Of a stretch of DNA of 64,000 bases, positions 31,705-40,278 are shown piece by piece; position 1 is the stretch's first letter; each line of letters begins with the position of its first letter. The notes under the pieces were generated by a model. It saw nothing but the letters and a program-made list of their open reading frames with translations. It did no database searches and was not told the origin of the DNA. Both the position numbers and the translations under genes were made by a program. This DNA comes from Oscillospiraceae bacterium. Lineage in GTDB: Bacteria > Bacillota > Clostridia > Oscillospirales > Oscillospiraceae. The stretch is from the NCBI GenBank assembly GCA_910575265.1, contig CAJTEA010000011.1, positions 53,571-117,570 on the forward strand. Reading direction: 5' to 3'.

Positions 31705-33138
31705 ATGAAATCATTGGAGCACAAACGGGTCGGGATAGGACGGACGCTCTGTGGAATGATACTGTTCGCGGCCCTGTTTCTGCTGTGCCGAACCTTTCCC
31801 ATTGTGGGGGACGACTGGTTCCGGGAGGCGCTGGGTGCCAGCCTGCACAATCCCATTGACCTGCTGAGGGAGGTGGCATCCCGCTGGGCCACAGTGAACG
31901 GTCGTATTTTGGGCAATATTCTGTCCTATTCCGCTGGAAGCCGTCCCCTGCCGCGGGAGGGAATGCGGGCTCTGTTTATTCTGGCCCTGGCCTGGCTGCT
32001 GTCTGATGTGGCCCGTCTGGAGGGCTGGCCGGGTCTGCTGTGGTGTGGAGCTTTGGTCCTGTCCCTGCCCCAGGGGATGTTTGCCCAGATCTACCCCTGG
32101 GCCGCCGGCTTTTTCAACTATGTGCCTCCAGTGGTGATGCTGCTGGCCTGTTTGGAGCTGGTCCGGCCTGTCCTGGACGGAAGTCCGCTGGAGGAGCACC
32201 CAGGCCGATGCGCGGCCCTGTTCCTGCTGGGCTTTGGCCAGCAGCTGTTTGTGGAAAACAACACCCTATATGCCCTGTGCGCCTCCGCCGTATTACTGGT
32301 CTGGTACCGGCTGGAGCGGCACAAATGGTCCCCCGGCCTGCTGGCTTTTTTCCTGGGCTGTGCGCTGGGAGCGGCGCTGCTCTTCGCGTCCCCCTCCTAC
32401 CGTCTCGTCGGCGCGGAGGGCGGAGCCTATCAGTCCGGCCTGGGCGGCGGTCTTGCCGGACTGCTGTCCACAGCCCAGACCAATCTGCCCGAGGTGGCAA
32501 AATACTATATTTTAGATTGCCCGGTACTCTATTGGTCTTTGACGCTCTTGCCCTTGCTCCTCTGGTGGAATGGGGGAAAGAGGGCGTGGAAGGACGGTCT
32601 GTTGGCGGCGGTTTTGGTACTGGGATGCTTGGATCTGGCGTATATCCGGGTGAAACCGATGGCGGCGGCGGTCGTCTGGGGGGCGGCGCTCACCGCGGCC
32701 CTGTGGCGGTGGAGCCCAAACCGGGCCTGTCGGGCCTGGACCCTTTTCCTTTGGCTGAGCGCTCCCGTGGTGGCCGGACCGCTGCTCTTTGTCAGTCCCA
32801 TCGGTTCCCGATGCCTGTTTTTATCCTATGTGCTTATGCTGGCCGCGGCCGCTGTGATGTTTCGTGCCCTGGAACCGGGCCGGTGGCTGGGCCCGCTGGC
32901 CGCTGTGGCGCTCCTGGGGCTGTTTGCCGGCTGCTTCAGTGTGTTTCTGCCGCTCCACCGGGTGGAGCTTCAACGCACACAGGCCATTCAAAACGCGATT
33001 TCCTCCGGTGCGCATGAGGTGGCCGTTCCCGCCTATCATGATGGCGGCTGGCTCTGGGACGCAGACAACGCCCTTAAAATGGAGGCGTATTTTTATCGGA
33101 ACGAGCCAGGAGATCTAACTATCCGCTTTACCCCCTGA
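31705..33138 (+). CDS. DUF6056-like polytopic membrane protein
   Basis: Predicted 477-residue integral membrane protein with about eleven hydrophobic segments. The N-terminal loop reads GDDWFREALGA and then VNGRILGNILSYSAG, which matches the GDDW...NGR.LGN pattern of DUF6056 proteins, related to membrane glycosyltransferases that use lipid-linked sugars. The ATG has AAAGAGG about seven bases upstream. Function is not proven; a role in surface-glycan assembly is a family-based guess. Confidence 0.7.
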   Translation: MKSLEHKRVGIGRTLCGMILFAALFLLCRTFPIVGDDWFREALGASLHNPIDLLREVASRWATVNGRILGNILSYSAGSRPLPREGMRALFILALAWLLSDVARLEGWPGLLWCGALVLSLPQGMFAQIYPWAAGFFNYVPPVVMLLACLELVRPVLDGSPLEEHPGRCAALFLLGFGQQLFVENNTLYALCASAVLLVWYRLERHKWSPGLLAFFLGCALGAALLFASPSYRLVGAEGGAYQSGLGGGLAGLLSTAQTNLPEVAKYYILDCPVLYWSLTLLPLLLWWNGGKRAWKDGLLAAVLVLGCLDLAYIRVKPMAAAVVWGAALTAALWRWSPNRACRAWTLFLWLSAPVVAGPLLFVSPIGSRCLFLSYVLMLAAAAVMFRALEPGRWLGPLAAVALLGLFAGCFSVFLPLHRVELQRTQAIQNAISSGAHEVAVPAYHDGGWLWDADNALKMEAYFYRNEPGDLTIRFTP

Positions 33139-33277
33139 GATATGGCCGCCGATATTTAGTAAAAATAGGAACAACGAAAAACAGGTATATCTCCACCATT
33201 CAAGGCAAAGCTATAAGCGGATGTTCCATCCAAGCCAAACAGAAAACAATAAACGAATGGAAAAGGAGAGACAAATC

Positions 33278-33478
33278 ATGTCTAACAGCAATAGTAGTAA
33301 GATTATGGTTCCCAACGCCCGCGAGGCTATGGACAAGTTCAAGATGGAGGCCGCCAACGAGGTGGGCGTCAACCTGAAGCAGGGCTACAACGGCGATCTG
33401 ACCAGCAAACAGGCCGGCTCTGTGGGCGGCCAGATGGTCAAGAAGATGATCGAGTCCTACGAGAACGGCCTGAAGTAA
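33278..33478 (+). CDS. alpha/beta-type small acid-soluble spore protein
   Basis: DNA-binding spore protein of 66 residues that coats and protects the chromosome in the dormant spore. It shows the two family signatures, KFKMEAANEVGV (including the GPR protease cleavage context E-x-A-x-E) and the C-terminal GSVGGQMVKKMIESYE. AAAGGAGA lies 6-7 bases before the ATG. Expression should be in the forespore under sigma G, but I could not pick a convincing sigma G promoter. Confidence 0.95.
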   Translation: MSNSNSSKIMVPNAREAMDKFKMEAANEVGVNLKQGYNGDLTSKQAGSVGGQMVKKMIESYENGLK

Positions 33479-33524
33479 TCTGGTTCATCCCGGCGCTGAC
33501 GCCCAAGGCTTGATCAAGCAGGCA

Positions 33525-33630
33525 TAAAAGGGGGCCGGACGCGCAGCCTGCCGGGGAGCGCTGTCAGAGGGGACCGGGGATTCCGGTTCCTGGGACAGTT
33601 TTCCCCGGGGCGGCGTCCGGCCCTTTAAAA
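33525..33630. other. compact multi-stem inverted-repeat region
   Basis: Outer arms AAAGGGGGCCGGACGC (from 33527) and GCGTCCGGCCCTTT (to 33626) enclose nested stems: CCGGGG with CCCCGG, CTGTC with GACAG, and GACCGG with CCGGTTC. It has no coding frame, lies after the SASP stop, and differs from the simple terminator that follows at 33635. It may be a structured RNA, an elaborate terminator or a small repeat element. No known RNA family was recognised. Confidence 0.45.
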
Positions 33631-33634
33631 ACAG

Positions 33635-33662
33635 CAAGTCCTCCGGCTGGCCGGAGGACTTG
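33635..33662 (-). terminator. terminator of the degV-prmA-dehydrogenase operon
   Basis: CAAGTCCTCCGG and CCGGAGGACTTG form a perfect 12-bp stem. On the minus strand it is followed by CTGTTTTT. It lies five bases after the dehydrogenase stop. Confidence 0.8.
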
Positions 33663-33666
33663 ACGT

Positions 33667-34656
33667 TTATAATCCGTTGACAATGAATTGGGGGCGCCGC
33701 CCATCCAGCAGAAGCTTGACGGAATTCCACATATTCTGATGGGCCCGGCGGAAGGAGCCGCCGGTGATGCCGCCCAGATGAGGGGAAAAGACGGCGCGGT
33801 CCGCGATCTCAGCCGGGAGGCCCACCAGGGGGTGGTCGGCAGGGGTGGGTTCGGGATCAAAGGTGTCGATGGCGATGTGACCCAGCCGGCCGTCAATCAG
33901 GGCCTGCCGGACGGCTAGGTTATCCACCAGCTGCCCCCGGGCAGTGTTGACCAGGATTGCGCCCGGTTTGACGCGGGCCAAAAACGCTTCGTCCACCATG
34001 TGGGTGGTCTGTTCGTTGACGGCGCAGTGGAGGGAGAGGATGTCGCATTTGGCGGCCAGCTCCTCCAGAGGCAGATAGGTGACGCCCAATTCCGCCTCCA
34101 CCCCAGCGGGGCGGCGGTGGGCGGTGTAGTAATACAGTTTGCAGCCGAAGGGGCGCAGCAGCCGGGCGACAGCCTGGCCGATGTCTCCCAGACCGATCAG
34201 ACCCACCGTCTGCTCCCCCAGCTCGGGAGCGTTGGACACCATCACCTCCTCCTTCATCCGGATCTGCCGCCCCTCCAGAACGGCCGCGTGTCCGGTAATC
34301 CCATGGCGCAGGGCCATGAGTATGAGCATAACGGCATGCTCCGCCACTGATACGGCGTTGCACCCCTTGTTATTGCACACGAAGATACCCTTTTCCCGGG
34401 CGGCCTGAATGTCGATGGCGTTAAAGGCAACCCCTTCGGAGTGGATCATGTTTAGCTGGGGCAGCCTGTCCATCACCTCCCGGCTCACCGGAGTGATGGC
34501 GTCGGCAAAAATGACCTGGGTATCGGGGTGTTCCTCCGCCGCCTGAAGGGCGGACTGGTGCGCGCCGCTGAACACCAGCTCAACAGGCAGCCGCTTTACG
34601 TACTCGGGGATATACAGGTCATATCGGGCCTTGGGGCCGAAAACCAGAACTTTCAT
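33667..34656 (-). CDS. D-isomer-specific 2-hydroxyacid dehydrogenase
   Basis: NAD-dependent oxidoreductase of 329 residues that interconverts a 2-oxoacid and its D-2-hydroxyacid. The Rossmann motif GLIGLGDIGQAVA is at about 150-162. Catalytic residues are the arginine in VNTARGQLVD (about 233), the glutamate in DTFDPEPT (about 262) and the histidine in FSPHLGGITG (about 290). Family members include glycerate, phosphoglycerate and lactate dehydrogenases; the exact substrate is not clear. The start overlaps the end of prmA by four bases. Confidence 0.9.
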   Translation of the reverse strand: MKVLVFGPKARYDLYIPEYVKRLPVELVFSGAHQSALQAAEEHPDTQVIFADAITPVSREVMDRLPQLNMIHSEGVAFNAIDIQAAREKGIFVCNNKGCNAVSVAEHAVMLILMALRHGITGHAAVLEGRQIRMKEEVMVSNAPELGEQTVGLIGLGDIGQAVARLLRPFGCKLYYYTAHRRPAGVEAELGVTYLPLEELAAKCDILSLHCAVNEQTTHMVDEAFLARVKPGAILVNTARGQLVDNLAVRQALIDGRLGHIAIDTFDPEPTPADHPLVGLPAEIADRAVFSPHLGGITGGSFRRAHQNMWNSVKLLLDGRRPQFIVNGL

Positions 34657-35594
34657 AGCGTCGCCTCCAGTGCGGCCCAGCCGTTTTTTTCGCGTTTCTT
34701 GGTGAGGGTAAGCCCGGCCTGTTTCAAAGCAGCCTCCACCTCATGGATCCGGGTGTCGATGATACCGGAGCAGAGAAATACTCCGTCCGCCTCCAGCAGC
34801 CGGGGAACCTGGGGGGCCAGAGGGATGATTACGTCGGCCACAATATTGGCCAGCACCAGGTGGTATTGTTTTTGGGCCAGCTCGGCGGCCAGAAACGGGT
34901 CAGACAGCACGTTGCCCGCCCGGACGGTATACCGGTCTTTACCAATCCCGTTGAGGGCGGCGTTTTCATAGGCCACGTCCACCGCCTTGGGGTCGATGTC
35001 CACGGCGACAGCTGATTTGGCTCCCAGGCACAGGGCGGCGATGGACAGAATCCCGCTGCCGCAGCCCAGGTCCAGCACGTCCCGGCCAGGGATGGTGTGC
35101 TCCTCCACCCCCTCCAGGCACAGCTGGGTGGAGGCGTGGGAGCCGGTTCCGAAGGTGAGGCCGGGGTTGAGATAGAAGGGAACCCGCCCCGAGGGAACAG
35201 GCTCCTCCCGGAGCCATTCAGGCACCACGTAGAGCCGGGAACCGATCTCCAGAGGCTTGTAGTACTTCTGCCAGCTGTAGGCCCAGTCGTGATCGGCGAG
35301 CGGCGTGGTGGTGTACTCGGCCTCCAGTCCCCGTGTATACGCTTCCAGCTGGTTCCGGCCGTCCGCGTCGTCTGTGACGTAAAATTTCACCCGGGTGACG
35401 CCCTTCATCCGGTCCAGCAGTTCCTGGTCCACATAGTCCCAAAACTGCCGGTTCTGTTCCAGAAAGCTGAGGAAATCCTGTTCGTCCTCAATGACCACGC
35501 TGTCCATTCCGGCGGCGGCCAGCTTGGCGCATACCTGATCCAGCCGGTCCGGGGTGGTGTTGACCGCCACCTCCAGCCATTTGATCTCGTCCAT
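34653..35594 (-). CDS. prmA: ribosomal protein L11 methyltransferase
   Basis: SAM-dependent enzyme of 313 residues that methylates lysines and the N-terminus of ribosomal protein L11. The N-terminal substrate-recognition domain (MDEIKWLEVAVNTTPDRLDQ) is followed by the methyltransferase core with GLTFGTGSHASTQLCLEGVE, DLGCGSGILSIAALCLGAKS and the NIVADVI segment in place of the usual NIlA. It follows degV by one base and overlaps the dehydrogenase gene. Confidence 0.95.
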   Translation of the reverse strand: MDEIKWLEVAVNTTPDRLDQVCAKLAAAGMDSVVIEDEQDFLSFLEQNRQFWDYVDQELLDRMKGVTRVKFYVTDDADGRNQLEAYTRGLEAEYTTTPLADHDWAYSWQKYYKPLEIGSRLYVVPEWLREEPVPSGRVPFYLNPGLTFGTGSHASTQLCLEGVEEHTIPGRDVLDLGCGSGILSIAALCLGAKSAVAVDIDPKAVDVAYENAALNGIGKDRYTVRAGNVLSDPFLAAELAQKQYHLVLANIVADVIIPLAPQVPRLLEADGVFLCSGIIDTRIHEVEAALKQAGLTLTKKREKNGWAALEATL

Positions 35595-35595
35595 A

Positions 35596-36486
35596 TTACC
35601 GCTCCGTTCCCATATAGAATAGCGCCAGCGTACCCGGTCCGGAGTGAGCGCCGATGACGGGGCCTACATAGTTGATATAGACCTCCTGAACGCCGAAACG
35701 GTCCTTTACCATACCGGCCACCGTCTGAGCGTCCTCCGGGCAGTCGCCGTGGCTGATGAACACGGTCAGGCTCCCTGAGTCGATGGCGGTCTGCTCCATC
35801 CGGTCCACCAGGGCCTTGAGGGAGGCCTGCCGTCCCCGGGCCTTGCCAATGTTGACCAGGCGCCCCTCGTTGTCCACATGGAGAACGGGCTTGATCTGGA
35901 GCATGGAGCCCACCATAGCGGTGGCGGCGGAGATGCGCCCGCCCCGCTTGAGGAAATGGAGGTCGTCCACGGTAAACTGGTGGCACAGGTTCAGCTTGTG
36001 GTCCTCCACCCAGTCCCGGACCTCCTCGATGGACCTGCCCCTGGCCCGCTCCCGGGCGGCGTACCACACCAGCAGGCCCTGGCCCAGGGAGGCGCACAGG
36101 GTGTCTACTGTGTACAGCTTCCGATGGGGGTATTTCTCACGCAGCTCCTCCACGGCGATGCGGGAGGAGTTGTAGGTGGTGGACAGGCCGGAGGAGAAGG
36201 CAAGGATCAGCACGTCCTGGCCGGCCCGGAGCAGGGGCTCCAGCGCCTCGGTGTACTGGGCCACGTTGACGGCGGTGGTGGTGGCTACCTCACCCTGTCG
36301 GAGACCCTCGTAGAAGGCATGTGGGTCCATATCCCGGTTGTCGGGGTGGTCGCGGTAGGTTCTGCCGTTCAGGATAAAGCCCAGGGGCAGCACCTGGATA
36401 TCCAGCTGCTGAACCATTTCAGCGGACAGATCCGCGGAGGAGTCGGTGAGGATGGCAAAGCTGTGCAGTAAAATAATTTCGTTCAT
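35596..36486 (-). CDS. DegV family protein
   Basis: Fatty-acid-binding protein of 296 residues. FAILTDSSADLSAEMVQQLD is the DegV N-terminal signature, and FSSGLSTTYNSSRIAVEELR and HFLKRGGRISAATA are the lipid-pocket and hinge motifs. DegV/FakB proteins present fatty acids to the FakA kinase in Firmicutes for phospholipid synthesis; no fakA gene lies nearby. AAGGGAG lies about 13 bases before the ATG, longer than ideal. Confidence 0.93.
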   Translation of the reverse strand: MNEIILLHSFAILTDSSADLSAEMVQQLDIQVLPLGFILNGRTYRDHPDNRDMDPHAFYEGLRQGEVATTTAVNVAQYTEALEPLLRAGQDVLILAFSSGLSTTYNSSRIAVEELREKYPHRKLYTVDTLCASLGQGLLVWYAARERARGRSIEEVRDWVEDHKLNLCHQFTVDDLHFLKRGGRISAATAMVGSMLQIKPVLHVDNEGRLVNIGKARGRQASLKALVDRMEQTAIDSGSLTVFISHGDCPEDAQTVAGMVKDRFGVQEVYINYVGPVIGAHSGPGTLALFYMGTER

Positions 36487-36528
36487 AATTGGCGAAAATC
36501 TCCCTTCTGTAAAGACACCGGGCAGGGC

Positions 36529-37053
36529 TCACTTGTGTTTGTCCCTGGCGTTTTGGGGCTGGAGGATGTCAAGGATGCGCTGGCAGGCCAGCTGGTTGGC
36601 GTAGCTGCGTACGGCGAAGTCCAGAGCCATCCGGGCCAGATCGGACTCTCCGGCCTCCGGGTCGATGGACTGGGCGGTGTCGGTGAGGGCCCGATCCAGG
36701 GCGCGGCAGAAATAGCCATACTGCTCCGGCGGGGTCTTCTCCAGCGCGCGGCCAGCTCCCATCAGCGCCCCGATGTTTTTCACAGACAGCACCTGCTTCA
36801 GCGCCACCACAGCGGTGAGATAGCCCAGGTGGGTCGGGCCGTAACGCTTGCCATCCGCCCGGGGGACCAAGCCGTCCTTAATGTAGTTGTTCACCATGGC
36901 GGAGGTAAGAGGGGGGCCCTCGTCAAAGCGGATGAGCTGGCGGGCCATATAAGAGATCAGCTGGTCCATATACAGGGCGATATCGGGCAGGTCTTCCCAG
37001 GGGGTGGGGCGCTCCTGCTCCATGCGGGTTTTCAGGGTTTGCAGCTCGTCCAC
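36529..37053 (-). CDS. DUF1836 domain-containing protein
   Basis: Predicted 174-residue cytoplasmic protein. The region DLPDIALYMDQLISYMARQL (about residues 19-38) followed by MVNNYIKDGLVPRADGKRYG is the DUF1836 pattern, which resembles a MerR-like winged helix and is common in Firmicutes. The GTG at 37053 is chosen because GGAAGGAAGGA lies about eight bases upstream; an upstream in-frame start has none. It is 42 bases before degV and may be in the same operon. Confidence 0.85.
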   Translation of the reverse strand: MDELQTLKTRMEQERPTPWEDLPDIALYMDQLISYMARQLIRFDEGPPLTSAMVNNYIKDGLVPRADGKRYGPTHLGYLTAVVALKQVLSVKNIGALMGAGRALEKTPPEQYGYFCRALDRALTDTAQSIDPEAGESDLARMALDFAVRSYANQLACQRILDILQPQNARDKHK

Positions 37054-37088
37054 AGGGGGTCCTTCCTTCCTGAAATATAATATTGGCA

Positions 37089-37118
37089 ATTATATCATAG
37101 AATTTCTGGTATTGTAAA
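37089..37118 (-). promoter_or_regulatory. promoter of the DUF1836-degV-prmA operon
   Basis: On the minus strand TTTACA (37113-37118) and a perfect TATAAT (37089-37094) are separated by 18 bases, about 36 bases before the GTG start. Confidence 0.7.
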
Positions 37119-37130
37119 GAGAAAAAGGGA

Positions 37131-38021
37131 TTAACGCCTCTTTAAATTTCCAACCTGACGGTGCAGCCGCTCCAGGGCGCCGCTGTGGTCGATGGAGCGC
37201 GAACGGGGGAATGCCCTGAGCAGACGATGGTGGCCGAAGGGCCCGCTGTCCAGCAGAGCCTGCATGGATGCGCGCCACTCCTCCAGCTGGAGCCGGACCT
37301 GAGCGCGGCGCTCCTCCTGGCGGCGCTCCCAGTCCTCCCGTTCATCGGCCAGCTCAGCCCGGCGCTCTGACAGCCGGAACGACAGCTCCTCCAGCTCCTC
37401 CTTCCAGCCGGCGCTCCGTTCCAGGGCGTCCAGCACCCTGTCGGCCAGATTCTCCCCAAATTCGTTGGAGGTCTCTTTGATTCTGGCGGCCAGCTCATCA
37501 ATCTGAGCCAGCCGGCGGTTCAGCTTGACAATGGTGGCCACGGTGGCGGCCAGGTCCACCGCCATCACAGCCCCCAGCAAGCACAGCAAAATAATACCCA
37601 TAAGGTGGGGAATCAGTCGGATCAGCCCCATCACCGTGGGGTGGAGCAGCTTGACCACAAACATACAGGCAAAGCCCCAGGCGATGGAGAAGCGCAGGCA
37701 GATGTAGCCGCTGAGGTTGAAGGGTTCGTCGGAATAGTCCCACCAGCGCTGGTGGAACAGCTTTTCCAGCACAAAGCCGGTGAGCCACTCCAGAATGGAG
37801 GTGAGGATAACCGAGCCCACAAACAGAATCAGCAGGTTGTTCGCCAGCGGCGTGAGGCAGGTCAGCACGATCACCACCCCGAAGCCGTAGACCGGGCAGA
37901 CCGGACCGTTGAGAAAACCCCGGTTGACAAATTTTCCGGTGACCAGGGCGGCGTAGCTCACCTCGGTGCACCAGCCCAAAAAGGCATAGACAAAGAAAAT
38001 CCAGAGAAACAGGTACAGCAT
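37131..38021 (-). CDS. putative ABC-transporter type IV-like membrane protein
   Basis: Protein of 296 residues with about five N-terminal membrane helices (residues 1-150), bearing FFVYAFLGWCTEVSYAALVT, GFLNGPVCPVYGFGVVIVLT and WWDYSDEPFNLSGYICLRFS. These are the hallmark motifs of the putative ABC-transporter type IV family (PF06541). A charged, arginine-rich C-terminal coiled coil (about 165-270) follows. GGAGG lies nine bases before the ATG at 38021; an upstream frame extension has no ribosome binding site. No ABC ATPase is nearby, so a transport role is doubtful. Confidence 0.85.
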   Translation of the reverse strand: MLYLFLWIFFVYAFLGWCTEVSYAALVTGKFVNRGFLNGPVCPVYGFGVVIVLTCLTPLANNLLILFVGSVILTSILEWLTGFVLEKLFHQRWWDYSDEPFNLSGYICLRFSIAWGFACMFVVKLLHPTVMGLIRLIPHLMGIILLCLLGAVMAVDLAATVATIVKLNRRLAQIDELAARIKETSNEFGENLADRVLDALERSAGWKEELEELSFRLSERRAELADEREDWERRQEERRAQVRLQLEEWRASMQALLDSGPFGHHRLLRAFPRSRSIDHSGALERLHRQVGNLKRR

Positions 38022-38156
38022 GTATATTTCCTCCGCAGGGTGATTTGAGATATTATACTCGCTTCGAAGAAAAATGTCCAGTAGGGAGGAACGAAAGAAG
38101 GGGGAATATGGGTGATAGAAATGATATTCCGTTCCATCAAAAACAACTATTGGACT

Positions 38157-38185
38157 TTGGCTCCATTCTGTGATATTGATATAAT
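38157..38185 (+). promoter_or_regulatory. promoter of the zinc-ribbon gene
   Basis: TTGGCT (38157-38162) and a perfect TATAAT (38180-38185) are spaced by 17 bases, about 43 bases before the ATG at 38228. Confidence 0.65.
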
Positions 38186-38227
38186 GATCTGGAAACATCA
38201 ATCCAATTATGAAAGGACTTGTTTATC

Positions 38228-38491
38228 ATGGAGGAAAAACGCGAGGCCAGCAAACTGTGCCCCACCTGCGGCGGCGGGATGGTGCTGGAGGTCGCCTCTT
38301 ATCCCATGGGAAGCGTGTTTTTGAAGGAGCGGTTCCATGTGGACATCTACCGCTGCCCGAACTGTGACCGTGTCAATCTGTTTGCCGCCAAAAGCAAGCT
38401 TATCACCTGCTCTGTCTGCGGTTCGGTCCACCACGCGGACGAGCGCTGCGCCATCTGCGCGATCAACGCCGCCTTTGACCGGAAAAATTGA
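38228..38491 (+). CDS. small zinc-ribbon protein
   Basis: Protein of 87 residues with four CxxC knuckles at residues 11-14 (CPTC), 43-46 (CPNC), 61-64 (CSVC) and 74-77 (CAIC), enough to bind two zinc ions. HH at 68-69 could also contribute. No catalytic domain is present, so it is probably a nucleic-acid or protein-binding adaptor. The ATG is 11 bases after AAAGGA. The IS66 remnant begins immediately after its stop codon. Confidence 0.7.
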   Translation: MEEKREASKLCPTCGGGMVLEVASYPMGSVFLKERFHVDIYRCPNCDRVNLFAAKSKLITCSVCGSVHHADERCAICAINAAFDRKN

Positions 38492-38565
38492 GCGCCCCCT
38501 CGCCGCGGATCCGTATATCCCCGGGCTAGGTATGCTGGACAGCCGCGCTTGAAATCGTTTAGCAT
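38492..38565 (-). pseudogene. truncated IS66 TnpB fragment
   Basis: The frame starts MLNDFKRGCPAYLARGYTDP on the minus strand, matching the N-terminus of IS66-family TnpB. It then runs without homology into the end of the zinc-ribbon gene, so the element was cut off here. The start overlaps the end of the TnpA remnant, as in intact IS66 elements. Confidence 0.6.
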
Positions 38566-38687
38566 GATCTCAGCGCCCGGATGATCTCCTGGATTGTTTC
38601 CGTGTCTGCTCCGACGTAGATGTCTACCCGCCCGCTCCACTCCGCCAGATGGCTGTGATGATTTACACTTTGCGGTCTCCGTTCCAT
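38559..38687 (-). pseudogene. C-terminal remnant of an IS66 TnpA-like protein
   Basis: A 42-residue frame whose end, GRVDIYVGADTETIQEIIRA, resembles the conserved C-terminus of the small IS66 TnpA protein (G.V.I....DTETI..I.RAL). Everything before it is lost. It is directly followed by the TnpB fragment in the same orientation. No TnpC transposase is visible in the window. Confidence 0.5.
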
Positions 38688-39073
38688 CTTGTCTCCCCCA
38701 AAAAACTATTCCACCGCAAGCAGTGCCATGTACTATTCGAAAGTACATGGCACTTTATTGAACCCTATTGTATTTTCTCTCTTCGCTCCGCCTGACGCAA
38801 GACCTTGGGAGGTTTTACAATTACATGGAGCCTGGGAAATAGGCGCTCAAATTGACCCAGTTGTCCCGCCCAATTCTTTATTCTAGGCACATAACCTTAA
38901 ATTCCATGAACCATCAATGTAATATACGTTTATCTTTTCATTTCCACTATATTGACTAATCGTATTTAGAATACTCTGTACTCTTATGTTAGAACATATA
39001 TGTGTTATATGGGATCATTCCACAACTGTTCACCCTTTCCTCAATAACTTTATTACAATCAGTTCTACTTTGT
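38688..39073. other. AT-rich intergenic region bordering the glycan locus
   Basis: About 385 bases without a convincing gene. It has a perfect 13-bp inverted repeat (38722-38734 with 38742-38754; arm AGTGCCATGTACT) with a 7-base loop. The rest is AT-rich. It separates the IS66 scraps from the last gene of the minus-strand glycan operon, and probably contains that operon's end. Confidence 0.45.
38722..38754. repeat. perfect 13-bp inverted repeat
   Basis: AGTGCCATGTACT and AGTACATGGCACT are exact complements around ATTCGAA. On the plus strand the tail is TTATTG. It could be a terminator-like hairpin or the end of a small transposable element. Confidence 0.6.
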
Positions 39074-39772
39074 TTATATGGTCGTTCGTATCAGCTCAAA
39101 GGCCTCCGCATAATCGCAGCTTACAACGCTCCCCCACCGCCGCGCGATCGCGTACAGTGAACTGGCGGAACGAGGGTGCGGAGCCGTCCGGCTTTCCGTT
39201 TTGTAGCAGGACATCGCGGCAATTTTTGTCTCAACCGCTTCCGAAATGTCTACAAACACATTGGGAGAAAATGTATTTTTGTAGTAAGGAAAATTCCATT
39301 CCGTCGCGGAGGGGGTCTCAAATGTTAACAGCGTTCGCGCGGAGCATTCCGGCAGGGGGCGGCAAGCGGTCAGCGCGGCCTGAAAGCAAACCCGGTGATC
39401 AACATTCAAATCGCTGTGATGATGTGTCAACACTACAGCGGGACGAATCCTGTCCATGTATTGGCTGACCGCATGAATCACATCCAGCAGGTCTACGCTG
39501 TCCATGCGATTATCCGGAAACCGCTCAAAGGAGATAGACTGATATCCAATCAACTTGGCGGCACGTCTGGCGTCCTCCCGCAAAGCATCCAACCGCTGAA
39601 CGGAAACATCCTCCCGCCTTTCCTCCCGCGCGGTAAGTCCCTCCGCCATAATCAGGGCATGGACCTCCGCCCCTGACTGTACCCATTTATGTACGCTCCC
39701 GCCGCAGCCGAGAATTTCATCGTCAGGATGCGCCGCGACAACCAGAATGGTTGAATTTTGTAACGCTGTCAT
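39074..39772 (-). CDS. PIG-L family deacetylase
   Basis: Zinc-dependent N-deacetylase of 232 residues. The metal motif is AAHPDDEILGCGGSVHKW (about residues 13-30), and the second histidine group is LTHHHSDLNVDHRVCFQAAL (about 115-134). Family members remove acetyl groups from GlcNAc-linked substrates (for example in bacillithiol and GPI-like pathways). It is the last gene of the glycan operon, after a PseH-like acetyltransferase, so it may deacetylate a sugar in this locus so that another acyl group can be added. That role is inferred. Confidence 0.88.
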   Translation of the reverse strand: MTALQNSTILVVAAHPDDEILGCGGSVHKWVQSGAEVHALIMAEGLTAREERREDVSVQRLDALREDARRAAKLIGYQSISFERFPDNRMDSVDLLDVIHAVSQYMDRIRPAVVLTHHHSDLNVDHRVCFQAALTACRPLPECSARTLLTFETPSATEWNFPYYKNTFSPNVFVDISEAVETKIAAMSCYKTESRTAPHPRSASSLYAIARRWGSVVSCDYAEAFELIRTTI

Positions 39773-39786
39773 AATGGAACCTCATT

Positions 39787-40278
39787 TCAGTCTGGCATAA
39801 AATACTCAAAGGTAATAAAGTCACCTTCCACACTCTGCTCTATAAATTGTAATCGTTCCATGACCTTTCGAGAGGAAATATTGTCTTTATGAACTTTTGA
39901 TAAAAAGCAATGAAGGCCTTCCTTATGAAAACAATTACATAGGGCCATAACAGCTTCTACAGCATATCCATGTCTGCGACAGTCTCTATCGGCAATGGTA
40001 TAATTAATGAAACAGTGCTGACCGTCTATGTGGTTTACGCCAACAAATCCAATCTCTTTCTGTTCTTCTTTATGAATAATCATAAAGTCGTATCTTGTTT
40101 CATCCAACTGGTATTTCTCAAACCATCTGAGATGTTCATTCATACTTATCGGCGTTGCGTCAACAAAATAACGAATAATTTCCGAGTCAGAACGCCAATT
40201 TACCAATATAAAAGCATCCCGTTTTTCAACTCCTCTATAAAGCAACCTCTCCGAGGCAAATTGATATTGCTTATCCAT
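39787..40278 (-). CDS. GNAT N-acetyltransferase, PseH-like
   Basis: Acetyl-CoA-dependent acetyltransferase of 163 residues. The GNAT fold is suggested by the start (RLLYRGVEKRDAFILVNWRS), IIHKEEQKEIGFVGVNHID, and the CoA-binding region RDCRRHGYAVEAVMALCNCF (about 98-117). In pseudaminic acid synthesis, PseH acetylates the 4-amino sugar before PseG removes UDP; this gene overlaps the pseG-like gene by eight bases, supporting that role. Other acylation targets are possible. Confidence 0.75.
   Translation of the reverse strand: MDKQYQFASERLLYRGVEKRDAFILVNWRSDSEIIRYFVDATPISMNEHLRWFEKYQLDETRYDFMIIHKEEQKEIGFVGVNHIDGQHCFINYTIADRDCRRHGYAVEAVMALCNCFHKEGLHCFLSKVHKDNISSRKVMERLQFIEQSVEGDFITFEYFMPD

Noticed and set aside
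33139..33277. Sigma G promoter for the SASP gene
   Set aside because: A GTATA-like element is present near 33183 but no well-spaced CATnnTA-type -10 box follows; too weak to annotate.
33525..33630. Signal recognition particle RNA or 6S RNA
   Set aside because: The conserved SRP loop (GGAA...GCAG-type) and the 6S central bubble layout are absent, and the size is too small for 6S RNA.
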